The position numbers and the translations under genes are program-made. Under the pieces are notes generated by a model that was given only the letters and a program-made list of their open reading frames with translations, searched no databases and was not told where the DNA came from. Source: Bettongia penicillata ogilbyi (Eukaryota > Chordata > Mammalia > Diprotodontia > Potoroidae). Taken from it: a stretch of DNA of 64,000 bases. The stretch is from positions 2,823,597 to 2,887,596 of the forward strand of contig JAJHZJ010000575.1 of assembly GCA_023548195.1 (NCBI GenBank), read 5' to 3'. Positions 36,708-47,415 of this stretch are shown piece by piece (the first letter of the stretch is position 1; every line of letters begins with the position of its first letter).

Positions 36708-39700
36708 GGCACAGGGTGAGTTGAATAGGAAGGGATGATATTTAAAAATATAAAATTGATGGGTGAGAGAGGAAAATATTGGGAGGAGATAGGGAGAAAT
36801 GGAATGGGGCAAATTATCTCTCATAAAAGAGGCAAGAAAAAGCTTTTTCAATGGAGGGAAAAGGGGGGAGATGAGAGGGAAAAAGTAAAGCTTACTCTCA
36901 TCACATTTGGCTTAAGGAGGGAATAACATGCACACTCAATTTGGTATGAAAATCTATCTTACAATACAGGAAAGTAGGGAAGAAGGAGATAAGTGGGGAG
37001 GGGGGATGATAGAAGGGAGGGAAAATGGGAGAAGAGAGTAATTAGAAGTATACACTTTTGGGGAGGGACAAGATCAAAAGAAAGAATAGAATAAATGGGG
37101 GCAGGAGAGGATGGAGGGAAATACAGTTAGTCTTTCACAACATAACTATTATGGAAGTCTTTTGCATAACTACACATATATAGGGTATATTGAATAGCTT
37201 GCCTTTTCAGTGGGGATGGATAAGGAGGGAGGGAGGGAAAGAAGTTGGAACTCAAAGTTTTAGGAACAAATGTTGAGAATCATTTTTGCATGCAACTGGG
37301 AAATAAGAAATACAAGTAATGGTATATAGAAACCTATCTTGCCCTACAAGAAATGAGAGAAGATGGGGATAAGGCTAGGGAGGTGTGTAAAAGAAGGGAG
37401 GTTCAGATTGGGGAAAGGATAATCAGAATGCATGGTGTTGTGGGGTGGGGAGAGGGAAGAGATGAGGAGAAAATTTGGAACTCAAAATCTTGTGGAAATG
37501 AATCTTGAAAACTAAAAATAAATAAATTAAGAAAAAAGAGAAGTAAGAAGGACATAATAAATATTTACAGTTTTGTGTACAGTCCTTCATGTCTATTCTA
37601 CTATGGTATATGGAAATTCCATTTTATTTGATTTTGTTTGGAGTAGTTTTTTTTTAAGAGTAAAGATAAAAATCCATCCATATTCGGCTTTTCCTCTTCC
37701 TATCCTCTCCCTCCCTCCCACACTCTCTGCAAATGTAGCAAGGATGTCTAACCTTACAAAGCCTCCCGGACTTTTCTCAATGCCCATCCATACTTCTTGA
37801 TATCTCTCCAGTACTTGACACTGTTATCACCTGTTCCTGGATGTTATCTCCTGTAGGGTTTTCATGAACAAGTTTGTTCTGGTTGTCCCTGTATCTATCC
37901 AATCCTCCTCAGTCTCCTTTGCTGGTTCTTCATCCCTGTCATACCTCATAATTTTTGGTTTCATTTGATGTTCTCTCCTCTTCAAGTTTTTCTGAAACTT
38001 GCCTCACTTGATGATCCCATCAGTCTCAGTGGATTTAATGATTATTTCTGGGCAAATAATTCTCACCTCTCTATATCCAGTTCTAGTTTCTCAACTTACC
38101 TGAAGTCTCTTTTCACCAATTGCCTTTCAGTATCTCAAACTCAGTATCCCATAAACATCTCAAACATGACTCATCCAAAGTAGACACAATGTCCCTCCCC
38201 CCGCAAAAAAAACTCTCTTCTGAACTTCCCTATCACTGAGCTATCACCTTGCCACTCACTCAAGCTTGCAATTTCCATGGCATCCTTACTTCCTCATCTC
38301 ACTCACACTACTTATACAATCCATTGCCATATCCTGCTGTTTCTATCCTCAGAACCTCACTAGCATACATCTCCTTCTCTTCCCTGCCTCCAGTCTCTCT
38401 CTAACCAATCTACCTTCTACTGTTGCCAAATTTTCATAAGTTAACTTCCCAAGTATGTGCTTTCCTGACCATGTCCTTTGTCCTGCTCAACAACCTCCAG
38501 CTACCCCCTATTACCACAGGATCAAATATGAAAGCTCTTGGCCTGTACAGCTCTTTCTAATCTGACTCCTATGTCCTTTTCAGACTTTCGACACTTTACT
38601 GCCCTCCATATAATCTCTAATTCAGCTTTGTTGATTGTCTCTCTGTTTCCTCCCTACAATACTCCATCAACCATATTGATGCCTTTACACAGCCTTGTCC
38701 CCATTTCCAGAATGTTCTCCCATATCTCCTCTGCTTTTTAAGGTTCTTGGATTGCCCCCTATTCAGGAGGCCCTCTGCATTCTCCTTTGCCTATTCCTTC
38801 AGAAAGGAAGCTAGAGCCCTCCCCTTTGACTATCTTCTACCTTCTCTGAACATAGTTGTCTCCATGTTGTCTCCCCCTTCTGATTATATGCTTCATATTC
38901 TTTTCCTTTGCTCCCCTAGTGCATAGCATTGTGACTCAAACCTATTAAGCAATTAATAATTCTTTGTTGAGATTCAATGGCTTTTGTTTAACGTGAGCAG
39001 TTGGGTGCTGCATAGCACTACCCAGGTCAATAAATCCAGCATCTGATAAGGAGTGTCAACCGTTGTTCAGTCTTTTTGGTCATGTTCATCTCCAGCCATC
39101 CTGATGACTATCAGGCCACTGGACCCAGATGGCTCAGGAGAAGAAAGTGAGGCTGGTGACCATGCACAGCTCTCCCTCCCTCAAACCAAAGCCAACTGTA
39201 AGTCATGTTACCATCTTGATGTCATGGTCCTCTAATTTAATGAAGGACAAACATAACCTGTGAATGAGTATCATCTCCTCTCCTCTCATCTCCATTCCTG
39301 TCCTCCGGTGTTGTGCCCAGGGAGCGGTACACTCCATGACCAAAAGCTGCCTTTTTTCCTTTGGATTTACTGGCTACATTTCTTGCTCAAAGATCAAACC
39401 TTAAACCAAATTCACTCTGGAGCTCATAGACTGAACAACAGGTCTTCATCCAACTACCACAGAGTGAATGTAATTACTAAATAGTAACTGTTTCTCTTTT
39501 ACCCACGAACCCCGAGGGTCTTCCTCTCTCAGTTTTATTTTTCAATTAAAAGGGCCATCCTTTAAGTAACTACTTAAGGAAGGATATTCATTGAATGTGT
39601 GTATCTCACTCAAAGTGAGAATGTGAGAAGACCTTAGCCTGAAAGGGCCAAGTTCTCACATTGCATTCTGGGCCATCTCCAGTTGTCCTGATGAATATCA

Positions 39701-40435
39701 GGCCACTGGACCCAGATGGCTCAGGAGAAGAAAGTGAGGTTGATGACCTTGTATAGCCCTCCCTCACTCAAATCAAAGTCAACTACAAGGCATGTCATCG
39801 TCTTGATATTATGGTCCTCTTCGATTACGAAGGATAAACACAACAACGACATGTTCAATCCTCCATGACTCCATTTGGGGTTTTATTTAAAGATACTAGA
39901 ATATTTCCTCCTCTAATTTATTTTACTTATAAGTAAACTGAGGTTGAAGTGACTTAGTGCCTCAGATCAGATTTAAACTCAGACCTTTTTGACTCCAGGC
40001 CCCACATTTGATCCACTGAGCCACCCAACTGTCCCCACATCAAGTTTAGTGACACCTAAGACCAGACAAAGGGATGTGCCATCAGGTATATTCTATTCCA
40101 TCACCACTTTCACAACTCAACAAGCTGTTGCTCAATGCCTGTTAGGGCAGGACAAGCCTCTGGGCACAAGAGATCCAAAGACATAAATTAATCAACTCTT
40201 GCCCTTAAGGAACTAATAGGTTTTATCAAGAGGAAACAAGGAGTACAAAGTGAAGTGTGAATGGGGGAGTTTGAGTAGGGAAAAAGCACAAGTAAGAAAG
40301 GTAATGAAAGTAATGAAAGGCTTCCTCTGATAGTTAAGTGACAGGCAGGCAGATGACATGGATGGATAGACAGACGGACGGACGGACGGACGGACCGACG
40401 GACGGACGATGGATAGATGGATGGATAGATAGATG

Positions 40436-40477
<42 letters not shown>

Positions 40478-40611
40478 CAGACAGACGGACGGACGGACAG
40501 ATAGACGGACGGACGGACGGATAGATGGATAGATAGATAGACGGACGGACCGACGGACAGACGGACGGACAGACAGACGGACGGACAGATAGATGGACGG
40601 ACAGACAGACG

Positions 40612-40694
<83 letters not shown>

Positions 40695-42046
40695 GGATAG
40701 ATAGATAGTAGGTAGGTAGGTGGAAGGATGTATAGATAAAGTAAACTGGTGGATAAATAGATGTTGACTAGCAGACAGGCACAAAGGCAGAGAGAAATAT
40801 ATATGAATAGAGAGGCCAGTAAACAGACAGAAAGACAGAAAGAAAAATAGACTGCCAGATGTACAAAATGAACATTTATTAATTGCTTGCTATGTGCCAA
40901 GATCTGTGCTAAGCACTGGGAATATAATTGCAAGCAATCAAGAAAATGCCTGCCTTCAAGGAACTTGCCATTCTAAAAGGGGAAAGAAAGCATAAAAAAG
41001 ATAGCTGGAAAAGGAAAAACTATAAAGAAGAGGGAAGGTATATTTGGCAGAATGATTGGAGATGGTCTTCAGGAAGATATGTGAAGGCTTGGTTCTGGAC
41101 AAGATAAGAAAATCATTCATAATGATATAACTACACACCTTTCCCAAAGTGGGCAATAGTTCTACTTGGGGGGTTCTGGAATAATTCAGGGGTGGTGCAT
41201 AGTATCCTCAGGTGCAATTGAGGGGATTAAAAAAATAAGGGGGCAGTGGAAGCATCAGGAAAAAAGAGAAGATAATAAAATTTTGAAAAACCATTTCTAC
41301 ATGTTTTATCTATTGAGTAACTGGGTTGAAGTTGTAGTGATTACATTATTTTCCAAATAAACATACAAAATGCAAGTTTTAACTAATCAGGGTTCAAGTC
41401 CACCAACAAATCTTAAGAAGGAAGTGTTGGCAGGTGAGCATGTTGCACATTGTTGAAAGTCCAGCATGCAGCAGCAGGAATATATACTTGTAATGACTTT
41501 TTTACAGCATTATATCTCTGCAGGATGCAATATTGTCATCAAAATTTCAATGCAGAAAAAAACCCCAAATTTAAAATAAATCATTAAATCTTACATGTGT
41601 CATTTAAAAAATACATAGTGTATTTATTTTTGAAATGATTCAAATTGCAAAAAAACAAAACAAAATAAAACAGCAAAGAGTTATAGATTTCCAGGGGGCT
41701 CTGAGTATTTTTTTTAAAAGGCAGTGGTAGGCCAGATAAGGTTAGAAACCTTTGCACTAAATTGTCTGTCTTGGATAAGAATCTCAAGTGAGATTACTCT
41801 GAAATATTTGAACACTGGCAAATGTAAGAACCCTAAGTCCCTGGGAAGTGCTCCCATCTTCCTTCCTTCTCACTTTAACACCCAGAGCTGACCAAATTCT
41901 TCACTTACCAGATGAATGTGAACCCTAATGGCAGCCCAGGTCATCATCAGTTTCCACGGTTGTTCGATGTTGTCTGGGAGAGGAGTGTACACAAAGTAGG
42001 CAAGAAGGGCACAAGAAATCACCAGGTACAGAGATTTCTTTCCCAT
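14858..42046 (-). CDS. AADAC: Arylacetamide deacetylase, complete 5-exon gene
   Basis: AADAC is a type II ER membrane protein of the hormone-sensitive-lipase family of alpha/beta hydrolases. It deacetylates arylacetamides and hydrolyses short acyl esters, mainly in liver and gut. Joined coding exons are 41909-42046, 33538-33745, 27965-28034, 26066-26237 and 14858-15457: 1188 bases, 395 residues plus stop, against 399 in human. All introns have GT/AG ends, and exon phases (0,1,0,0 at successive junctions when bases are summed) keep the frame. An N-terminal anchor spans about residues 5-21. The oxyanion motif HGGG is at 106-109. Ser184 lies in GDSAGG, Asp338 in [10 protein letters not shown] and His368 in DGFHG, each five below human numbering because of a five-residue gap near residue 64. 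The sequon NWS at 277 is kept; the human sequon NVT near 78 reads KVT here. It is closer to AADAC than to AADACL2 or NCEH1 by its N-terminus MGKKSLYLV and DLPSYRE. Confidence 0.97.
15458..26065 (-). other. AADAC intron 4, LINE-filled
   Basis: 10.6 kb. About 15590-16020 and 16310-16760 are L2 3' ends (aagtccttccctggcccc; tagtaggtgctcaataaa). About 16860-17100 is MIR-like. About 17130-17570 is a plus-strand L1 3' UTR. About 18080-18530 is an antisense L1 3' UTR fragment next to the long antisense L1. About 24550-24650 is a SINE tail. 24660-26065 holds nothing I recognise. Confidence 0.6.
18535..23917 (-). mobile_element. Long L1 element, antisense strand, decayed
   Basis: Read on the minus strand, the 5' UTR is near 23917-23400, ORF1 near 23300-22400, ORF2 fragments down to about 19430 and the 3' UTR to about 18535. 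The stretch 22787-22509 is open and is recognisably the C-terminal half of L1 ORF1 protein ([40 protein letters not shown]). ORF2 here is only about 3 kb and full of stops, so the element is internally shortened and inactive. The 3' UTR shares landmarks with the plus-strand copy at 44030-44250. Confidence 0.85.
26066..26237 (-). CDS. AADAC: AADAC exon 4 (catalytic serine exon)
   Basis: 172 bases. The acceptor is ctctaaaaag and the donor CAG|GTATTA. It encodes [20 protein letters not shown] through [15 protein letters not shown], with the nucleophile Ser184 in the GxSxG-type elbow. The acceptor tract is weak (purines just before AG), but frame and similarity leave little doubt. Confidence 0.96.
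26238..27964 (-). other. AADAC intron 3
   Basis: 1.7 kb. About 26760-26860 is a SINE fragment (cagaagagtctagtggatgaagagtcaggag-like). About 27310-27420 resembles a degraded MIR/hAT-type repeat. No exon-like open frame with conserved content was found. Confidence 0.5.
27965..28034 (-). CDS. AADAC: AADAC exon 3 (70 bases)
   Basis: A short exon, easily missed. Acceptor cttgtgttttag, donor ACGAA|GTAAGA. With one base from exon 2 and one from exon 4 it reads [20 protein letters not shown] then ISTN, matching the human [20 protein letters not shown] stretch. Its length of 70 keeps the reading frame between phase-1 and phase-0 neighbours. Confidence 0.95.
30893..31038. repeat. 30-base minisatellite, about five units
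   Basis: Units start agaatgtac, agaatttac, aaaatgtat, ataatgtac and agaatttac, spaced 29-30 bases apart, each containing a tgctgttgg-like core. Because the period is divisible by three, the minus strand shows a ten-residue periodic open frame (PTAFVNS.., PTAFVHY.., PTVCIHF.., PRAFVNS..). The last unit is interrupted by the L1 insertion at 31039. Confidence 0.85.
31039..32622 (-). mobile_element. L1 with both ends but no middle, perfect TSD
   Basis: On the minus strand the element begins with the L1 5' UTR (GGAGGTGGAGCCAAGAAGG at 32622) and runs to about 32110. It then passes directly into the last ORF2 codons ([28 protein letters not shown]) and the 3' UTR, ending in a short A-rich tail at 31039. 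ctgttggcatgtt is present on both sides, at 31026-31038 and 32623-32635. All of ORF1 and nearly all of ORF2 are absent, yet the insertion is bounded by one target-site duplication. Confidence 0.88.
32805..33045 (+). mobile_element. CORE-SINE / MIR-family copy
   Basis: Contains taatacctactatgtgcca, the block tcatccccattttacagttgagg and gattcctgactcaaggcccagcactctgtccattgcacc, in the order typical of this SINE class. Confidence 0.75.
33538..33745 (-). CDS. AADAC: AADAC exon 2 (oxyanion-hole exon)
   Basis: 69 codons plus one base. Acceptor ggatgtcag at 33746 and up; donor A|GTAAGTA at 33537 and down. It contains [18 protein letters not shown] and FYIHGGGW. Compared with the human exon it lacks five residues just before EVPPTSD. 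This deletion is in frame and precedes the catalytic fold. Confidence 0.95.
34690..37531 (+). mobile_element. HAL1-type element (ORF1-only L1 derivative)
   Basis: Begins ggtagagccaatatagcag like the L1 5' end, continues through a 5' UTR (to about 35440) and a decayed ORF1 (about 35480-36290; [12 protein letters not shown], then [20 protein letters not shown] in a shifted frame). It then passes directly to a long purine-rich 3' region of ggg/gaa blocks without any ORF2, ending aaaataaataaatt. This is the structure known as HAL1, half-LINE-1. The flanks at 34670-34689 and 37532-37552 are about 20 bases long and nearly identical: a probable target-site duplication. The microsatellite at 36621-36702 lies inside it. 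Confidence 0.8.
36621..36702. repeat. (ATAC)n(TA)n(GA)n compound microsatellite
   Basis: Three adjoining simple-repeat tracts in the 3' region of the HAL1. Confidence 0.95.
38160..38950 (+). mobile_element. L2-related LINE fragment
   Basis: Contains the C/T-rich L2 3' coding-like stretch (ccatttccagaatgttctccc, aggaggccctctgcattctcc) and a gtgcatagcattgtgactc tail. A related order of motifs occurs at 16460-16760. Confidence 0.6.
39055..39250 (+). mobile_element. Marsupial-type SINE
   Basis: Shares ccatcctgatgactatcagg, ccactggacccagatggctc and gaagaaagtgaggctg with the second copy 600 bases further on, and the same body in reverse at 8365-8540. Confidence 0.75.
39665..39850 (+). mobile_element. 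Marsupial-type SINE
   Basis: Second copy: tcctgatgaatatcaggcca, cccagatggctcaggagaag, ending tggtcctcttcgattacgaa. Same orientation as the copy at 39055. Confidence 0.75.
40357..40715. repeat. GATA/GACA/GGAC tetranucleotide array
   Basis: About 360 bases made of alternating blocks of gata, gaca and ggac with occasional gatg. Block order is irregular: ggac, gatg/gata, gaca/ggac, gata, ggac, gaca, gata. The long Tyr/Leu/Ser/Ile or Ser/Val/Arg/Pro open frames over it on the minus strand are repeat artefacts. Confidence 0.97.
41909..42046 (-). CDS. AADAC: AADAC exon 1 (start and signal anchor)
   Basis: ATG at 42046-42044 opens MGKKSLYLV, as in other mammalian AADAC proteins. The 46 codons give the single transmembrane anchor followed by [13 protein letters not shown]. 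The exon ends after a whole codon with donor CTG|GTAAGT. The start is preceded by a purine-rich leader with a short AGC/CAG run directly upstream of the ATG. Confidence 0.96.
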
Positions 42047-42250
42047 GTTGCTGCTGCTGCTTCTCCTGTTTAACCTCTTTCTCCTCTTCCTTTCTCTCTA
42101 TTTCCTCCTCCTTCTCCTCCCTGACATTTCCCCTAGTAGGCAGCCAATGCTACTAGACTTTGTCCAGTACAGGAGGAGGGTTATTTGAGTTGCCCCCAGA
42201 CAAAGCCCAAAGCCTGCTGTGAGACTAACTAAAAGAGGAGAGAATTGTGC
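42047..42250 (-). promoter_or_regulatory. Presumed AADAC leader and promoter-proximal region
   Basis: On the minus strand a GGA/GAA-rich leader of about 70 bases lies before the AADAC ATG. A TATA-like CAAATAA is at about 42181-42187. The transcription start is not visible; TATA assignment is a guess. No CpG island is present, which fits a tissue-restricted gene. Confidence 0.25.
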
Positions 42251-43029
42251 TAGACTCCCAGAAGAGATTTCTCCCCATTGAGAGCCCAGATGCCCAGCAT
42301 ACAAGTGGGCCCTGAGAATACTGATGTCCTGGCTAGTTCTAGCCCTCCCTCTGGCTCTTTCAGGGCCAGTGTGGACCTGAGCACAGATGGAACCAGGCCA
42401 ACATTGGGCACATGCTGAGAACCTGCAGTGTGCACAGGGCTTCATGGAAACCAGGAGAGGGAATAAGTGGGAAGTCTGGGCCCCCAAAGGATTTCAAGTA
42501 ACATAAGGAGGATCTGAGAGTTCCAGAATCTCAGAATTGGAGGAGGATGAAGATAGGCTGATGGTGCAATCTGGGTCTGGCCAGAAATCTCCTCTAGAAT
42601 GTTCCTGAGAGAAGCCTAAAGACCTCTGCTCCTGAAGAGCCACTGCCTGCCGCCTGGATTAACCCTTTAGGAGGAGGAGAGCAGAAACATAAGCAAGCTT
42701 TTTCCAGGATCAAGCTGCAATCTGATTATCTGACCTGCCTACCATAATAACAGGAAAAAACAGAATCGGCTAATGTTATATAGTGCTTTAAGGTTTGCAA
42801 AGTAGTTGGCATCTATGATTTCATTTGCTGCTCAAAAGAACTTTTGGTGATATCAGCTTAGGTGCTACGATGTCCTCATTTTAAGACAGTTAAGTTATTT
42901 GTCTAGAATCACTCAGCTAGGAAGGCTCTGAGGGTTCCTTACTCCAGGTATTTGTTCTGTAAAAGTCATAAGAACAACTGACAACAGATCTAAATGATTG
43001 GGAAAACATCAGTTGCTCACTCTGAGATG

Positions 43030-44705
43030 ATATAATAAAAATGACAATTCTATTAAAAGTAATTTACTTATTCAGTGCAATACCAATTAAACTACCAAAA
43101 AATTATTTTCTAGAGCTAGAAAAAATAATATCAAAATTCTCCTGGAAGAAGAAAAGGGCCAGAATATCAAGAGAATTAATGAAAAGAAATTCTAGGAAAG
43201 GTGGCCTAGCCATACCAGATCTTCAATTGTATTATAAAGCAGCAATCATCAAAACCACTTGGTATTGGCTAACAAATAGAGAGGTAGATCAGTAGAATAG
43301 GTTAGTACACATCACAACGATTATAGCAATCTACTATTTGTTAAACCCAAAAACCACAGCTCCTGAGATAAAAACTCATCATTTCAGAAAAACTACTGGG
43401 AAAACTAGAAAATGGTATGGCAGAAACTGGGCTTAGACCAACATCTGACACTGTATACCAAAATAGAGTCCAAATGGGTATATAATTTAGGTAAAAAGAC
43501 TGATACTATAAATAAATTAGGGGAGCAAGGAATAGTTTATCTGTCAGATTTATGGAGCATGGAGAAATTTATGACCAAACAAGAGATAGAGAATATGAAA
43601 TGCAAAATGGATCATTTTGATTACAATGCAACCAAGATTAGGAGAGAAGTAGAAAACTGGGAAAGAAGTTTCACAACTAGTGTTTCTGATAAAAGCCTCA
43701 TTTCTAAAACATATAAAAAACTGATTGAAATTTACAAGAATACAAATCATTCCCCAACTGATAAATGATCAAAGGTAATGAACAGGCAGTTTTCAGAGGA
43801 AGAAATTAAAACTATTTATATTCATATAAAAATGCTCTAAATCACTAACCGACTCTGATGTACTACATCACACCTATAAGACTGGCTAACAAGACAAAAC
43901 AGAGAAATAATAAATGTTGGAGAAGATGTAGGAAAAGTTGAAACACTAATTCTTTGTTGGTGGAGCTGTGAGCTGATCCAACCATTCTGGAGAGTAATTT
44001 GGAACTAGGCCCAAAGGGCTATAAAAATGTGCATACCCTTGACCCAGCAATACCATTTCTAGGGCTATATCCCAAAAAGATCATAAAAATGAGACCAGGA
44101 CTCACATGTGCAAAAATATTTATAGCAATTCTTTTTGTGGTGTCCAAGAACTGGAAATTAGGGCATGCCTATCAACTGAGGAATGACTGAATAAGTTGTG
44201 GTAGATGAATGTAATGGAATACTATTGTGCTATAAGAAAAGATGAACAGGCAGACTTCAGAAAATCCTGGAAATGTTTATATGAACTGATAACTGAGTGA
44301 AGTGAGCAGAACCAGGAGAACATTGTTCACAGAAACAGTTGCATGTTTGACTGATTTTAAGAAACTTAGCCCTTCTCAGCAATGCAAAGACAGTTTCAAA
44401 GAATTCATGATGGAAAAATGTCATCCACATCCAAAGAAAGAATTATGGTGTCAGAATGCTTAGTGAAGCAGACTATTTTTCAATTTTGTTTTATTTTGTT
44501 TTGTTTTGCTTCTCATGGTTTCTCCACTTCATTATAATTCCTCTATGCAACATGACTAATGTGAAAATGTGTTTAATAGAAATGGATATATAAAGCCCAT
44601 ATAAGATCGCATGCTTCTTGCCAAGAACAGGTGGACAGAAAGGGAGACAATGTAAAACTTACTGAAGTGAATGTTGAAAATTAAAAATAAATAAATTGAG
44701 AAAAA
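43030..44705 (+). mobile_element. L1, 3' half (end of ORF2 and 3' UTR)
   Basis: Frame 43041-43295 reads as the C-terminal part of L1 ORF2 (FSAIPIKLPKNYFLELEK, KGGLAIPDLQLYYKAAIIKT, WYWLTNREVDQ). It continues, after a break, at 43412-43768 (LISKTYKKLIEIYKN). The 3' UTR then has ccaaccattctggagag, cagcaataccatttctaggg and gtaatggaatactattgtgc, ending aaaataaataaattgag. The element is 5'-truncated with stops in ORF2, so inactive. It provides the reference for the other L1 3' fragments in the window. Confidence 0.9.
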
Positions 44706-46652
44706 GAAGAAGTACTAGTAGATAGGGACAGATTGAGGATTTCTAAGATATGGAAATGAAGGGAGGATAGTCTGCAGGAGGAGGTAGGATGGAGCATCTT
44801 TAGTTGTGCATGTTAAGAGGTTGCCTTAGCAAACCCTGTGAGATGAGGGAAAGGAACAGATGGTAGTGGAAAGCCTTTTATCTTCACATTAACTTCAAGT
44901 ATTCTACCTCCTTATTCATGAACTCTGAAATTCCCTTTTCTGATGATTATCTGTTATCTTTCTAGATCTCCCTTTGCCTTGTAAACTATAGCTGCCTTCT
45001 TTGTCTTCACTGAGACCTCTTACACCTCTCACTTCTTGCTAAACTGTTCACACCTGAAGTAAAGACAAATTTTTTGTTACTACTTCTTGATCCCTTGCAA
45101 AATCAGTTCAATTCTATTGCCTCTCTATTCTACCACCAGTCTTGTCCAGATGAGTATCATCCTTTAATTCAAGGATTCAACCTTGACTAACCTTGAAGAA
45201 TTCAAATCCCATATGCTCTCCCTTCACTCTTACTCATGTACTGTTGAAGGAAACCCAAAAAATCTTGAAACTGGGCTGACGGGGTGCACCAAAATTTTTC
45301 CGCATAATGCCAAATGGGCACTCACTGCTGCAAAACAGTATCTTTACACCTCCTCAAAGCAACTCACTACTCCACTCACTACAGCAGCTTTTTACATCCC
45401 TCCTTTATCCTTCAGTGACTCCCTTTCCCTTCAATGTCTCAGGTGTAAACCTTGCCTCATTTAACTGAAAAAGACTGAAGCCATTCACTGAGAGCTCCCT
45501 TTCTTCCTCTTCCTTCTCTCCTCATACCTCTCAGATACCTTCCACCATTATTTGTTCCTTTACACCTGTCTCACAAGGAGAGATGGTCCTTTTTTGGCCA
45601 AGGCAAACACTTCTGCATGCACACATGGAGTCATTCCATCCTACCTTCTCCAGCGGATTGTCTCTCTTTCATCTTTTCTCTTTCTCAGTCCCTGCCTACT
45701 GAATATTTCTACTTATTAAAAAGATGCTCGTGTTTCTGAATAATATGAAAATATATTTAATGTGAATGTATATGTAGACCCTATATCGAACTGCATTCCA
45801 TCTTGGGGAGTGGGGAGGGGGAAGAGGAGAAAATTTGGAACTCAAAAGCTTGTGGAACTGAATGTTGTAAAGTAAAAAGAAATAAATAATTTTAGAAAGA
45901 TAAGGAAGGAATAGCTGACATTTATAAAGGATTTTATGATTTGTCAAATGTACTATATACACCAACTCATGTGATCCTCATGAAAATTCAGTGAGGTAGG
46001 TGTTATATGAAATATGATCTCCATTTTTCAGTTGCTATGAGACATCAAGAAGATAAATTGACCTACATCATGTATGAAGGAGGTAGTGGGATTCAAAGAC
46101 AGGTCTTTCCTGACTCCAAGGCCGTTGTTCATTTCTCGATAGAAGGTAACTTTTCCATAACATGCCCTTCTCAAATGAGCCTCAAATCTTATGTTTCAAA
46201 ATGGCAGTGTATGTGCTTTCTCAGCAAAGTGTGCACTATCTCTACTGGTTCATGTGTTGATCTACTCTGAATTTAGCATTATCTGGGACCTTGAGATCTT
46301 TGCCCATCTGATGTGCACTCTTTGGTCATGAGATTAATAAACAGGGAAGCCAAGCTGTCCTAGGGGACATTCATGAGTACTATAGTCGGCAGACTTAAGG
46401 GCCAAACTGGCAATGGAGAAGAACATTATGAGCCAGACACTTAAAGCCCTAAGAAGAGAGAGGGAGCCAGGGTTATACAGATGGCTGCAATGGATCTCAA
46501 GGGACAGTCTTGGCCCCCGTGTTGAGCAGGAGCAACTCACCCAGGAGAAGGCAGCTAGGATAAGCTTGGTACTGTCATGGTACTGTCTTCTGGAGGGACT
46601 GAAAATACTGAGTGATACAAACAAAATGTCACATGAGCTCCAAGGAAGAAAT
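44706..46652. other. Intergenic, no gene seen
   Basis: About 44860-45700 is C/T-rich and L2-related (cttgctaaactgttca, tccttcagtgactccctt). About 45710-45900 is an L1 3' tail (aaaatttggaactcaaaag). About 45905-46110 is a MIR-like SINE. The open frames near 46334-46658 match nothing I know. Confidence 0.5.
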
Positions 46653-47415
46653 CTGTGATAGGTGATTTATTGGACCCCTATTTTATTACAGTATTACTGA
46701 ATTGATATGATTCCATAGGAGTGGTGATTATAAATTCTGATAGTAAGCTTCACAACTGTGACCTCCTGATTTTAAGTTCACTTGCTCAATCATAGCAAGT
46801 TAACCAGAGAACCTCTAACCTTGGTTTCCTTGTTATGGTGGCCAAGCCCAGCCTGACAGAAGTGACCCAATTATATGAAAAGAATTCCAGCTATTTTTTG
46901 TTGCCCCTCCAACTCATTTCATTCCTCTATTGCCCCACATGAGGAGATGGCCATAAGCACATAGCCAATGAGTGACCCTGCTTGCCAAATGGTGCTCTGT
47001 CCTTCTACCAGCTTGTCAGCCCACATAGAGGCTTTGACATCCACTGATCAGCCCAATGCCATGAGTCTGAATATTGACTTGAAAGCAGCTCCTCAAAGGT
47101 CAAGATAGGGCTCTTAAGGTCTGCTAACTTGTTTGTCAACCAATGAGATCCTGTACTTTGTGCAGACCCTCCTAGAGGGTCAATGGCAAGGTCTATCAGC
47201 CAATGAGATTCTTTATTTTTGGTCTCTTTCCCCTGTATTGTCCAGGTATTGAGCATAATAAAAGCAAGGCCCTGGAGGAAATGGTCTTCTCAGATCTTGA
47301 GGAGATCTGTGGTCCACTTCATTGGAGGGGATCATGGACCCTTTAATAAAGTGCCATTGACTCAGAGCTCTGCATCAGTAGCTCTTCTTGCAGAATGAGC
47401 AATTATAACCCCCAC
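46653..47415 (+). mobile_element. Probable solo LTR of an endogenous retrovirus
   Basis: Begins TGTGATAGG and ends CCCCACA, with promoter-like signals in LTR order: two ccaatgagat CCAAT boxes (47140, 47200), a TATA-like cataataaaag (47253), then a polyadenylation-like ttaataaagtgcc (47342). No gag, pol or env remains on either side. The 4-base flanks are not a clear duplication, so the ends are approximate. Confidence 0.5.

Larger units (their letters stand above)
33746..41908 (-). other. AADAC intron 1
   Basis: 8.2 kb. About 33885-34080 is a MIR-like SINE. About 34290-34630 is a plus-strand L1 3' UTR fragment. 34690-37531 is a HAL1. About 37830-38130 matches the reverse complement of 11230-11530. 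About 38160-38950 is L2-related. 39055-39250 and 39665-39850 are two SINE copies. 40357-40715 is a tetranucleotide array. About 40870-40980 is an L2/SINE-like fragment. 41000-41908 holds nothing I can assign. Confidence 0.6.

Noticed and set aside
40188..40933. Two overlapping minus-strand frames of about 200 residues.
   Set aside because: They read the GATA/GGAC array, giving Tyr-Leu-Ser-Ile and Ser-Val-Arg-Pro periodicity.
42098..42487. A 129-residue minus-strand frame just upstream of AADAC.
   Set aside because: No recognisable domain, low-complexity end, and it sits in the presumed promoter/leader of AADAC. Not called.
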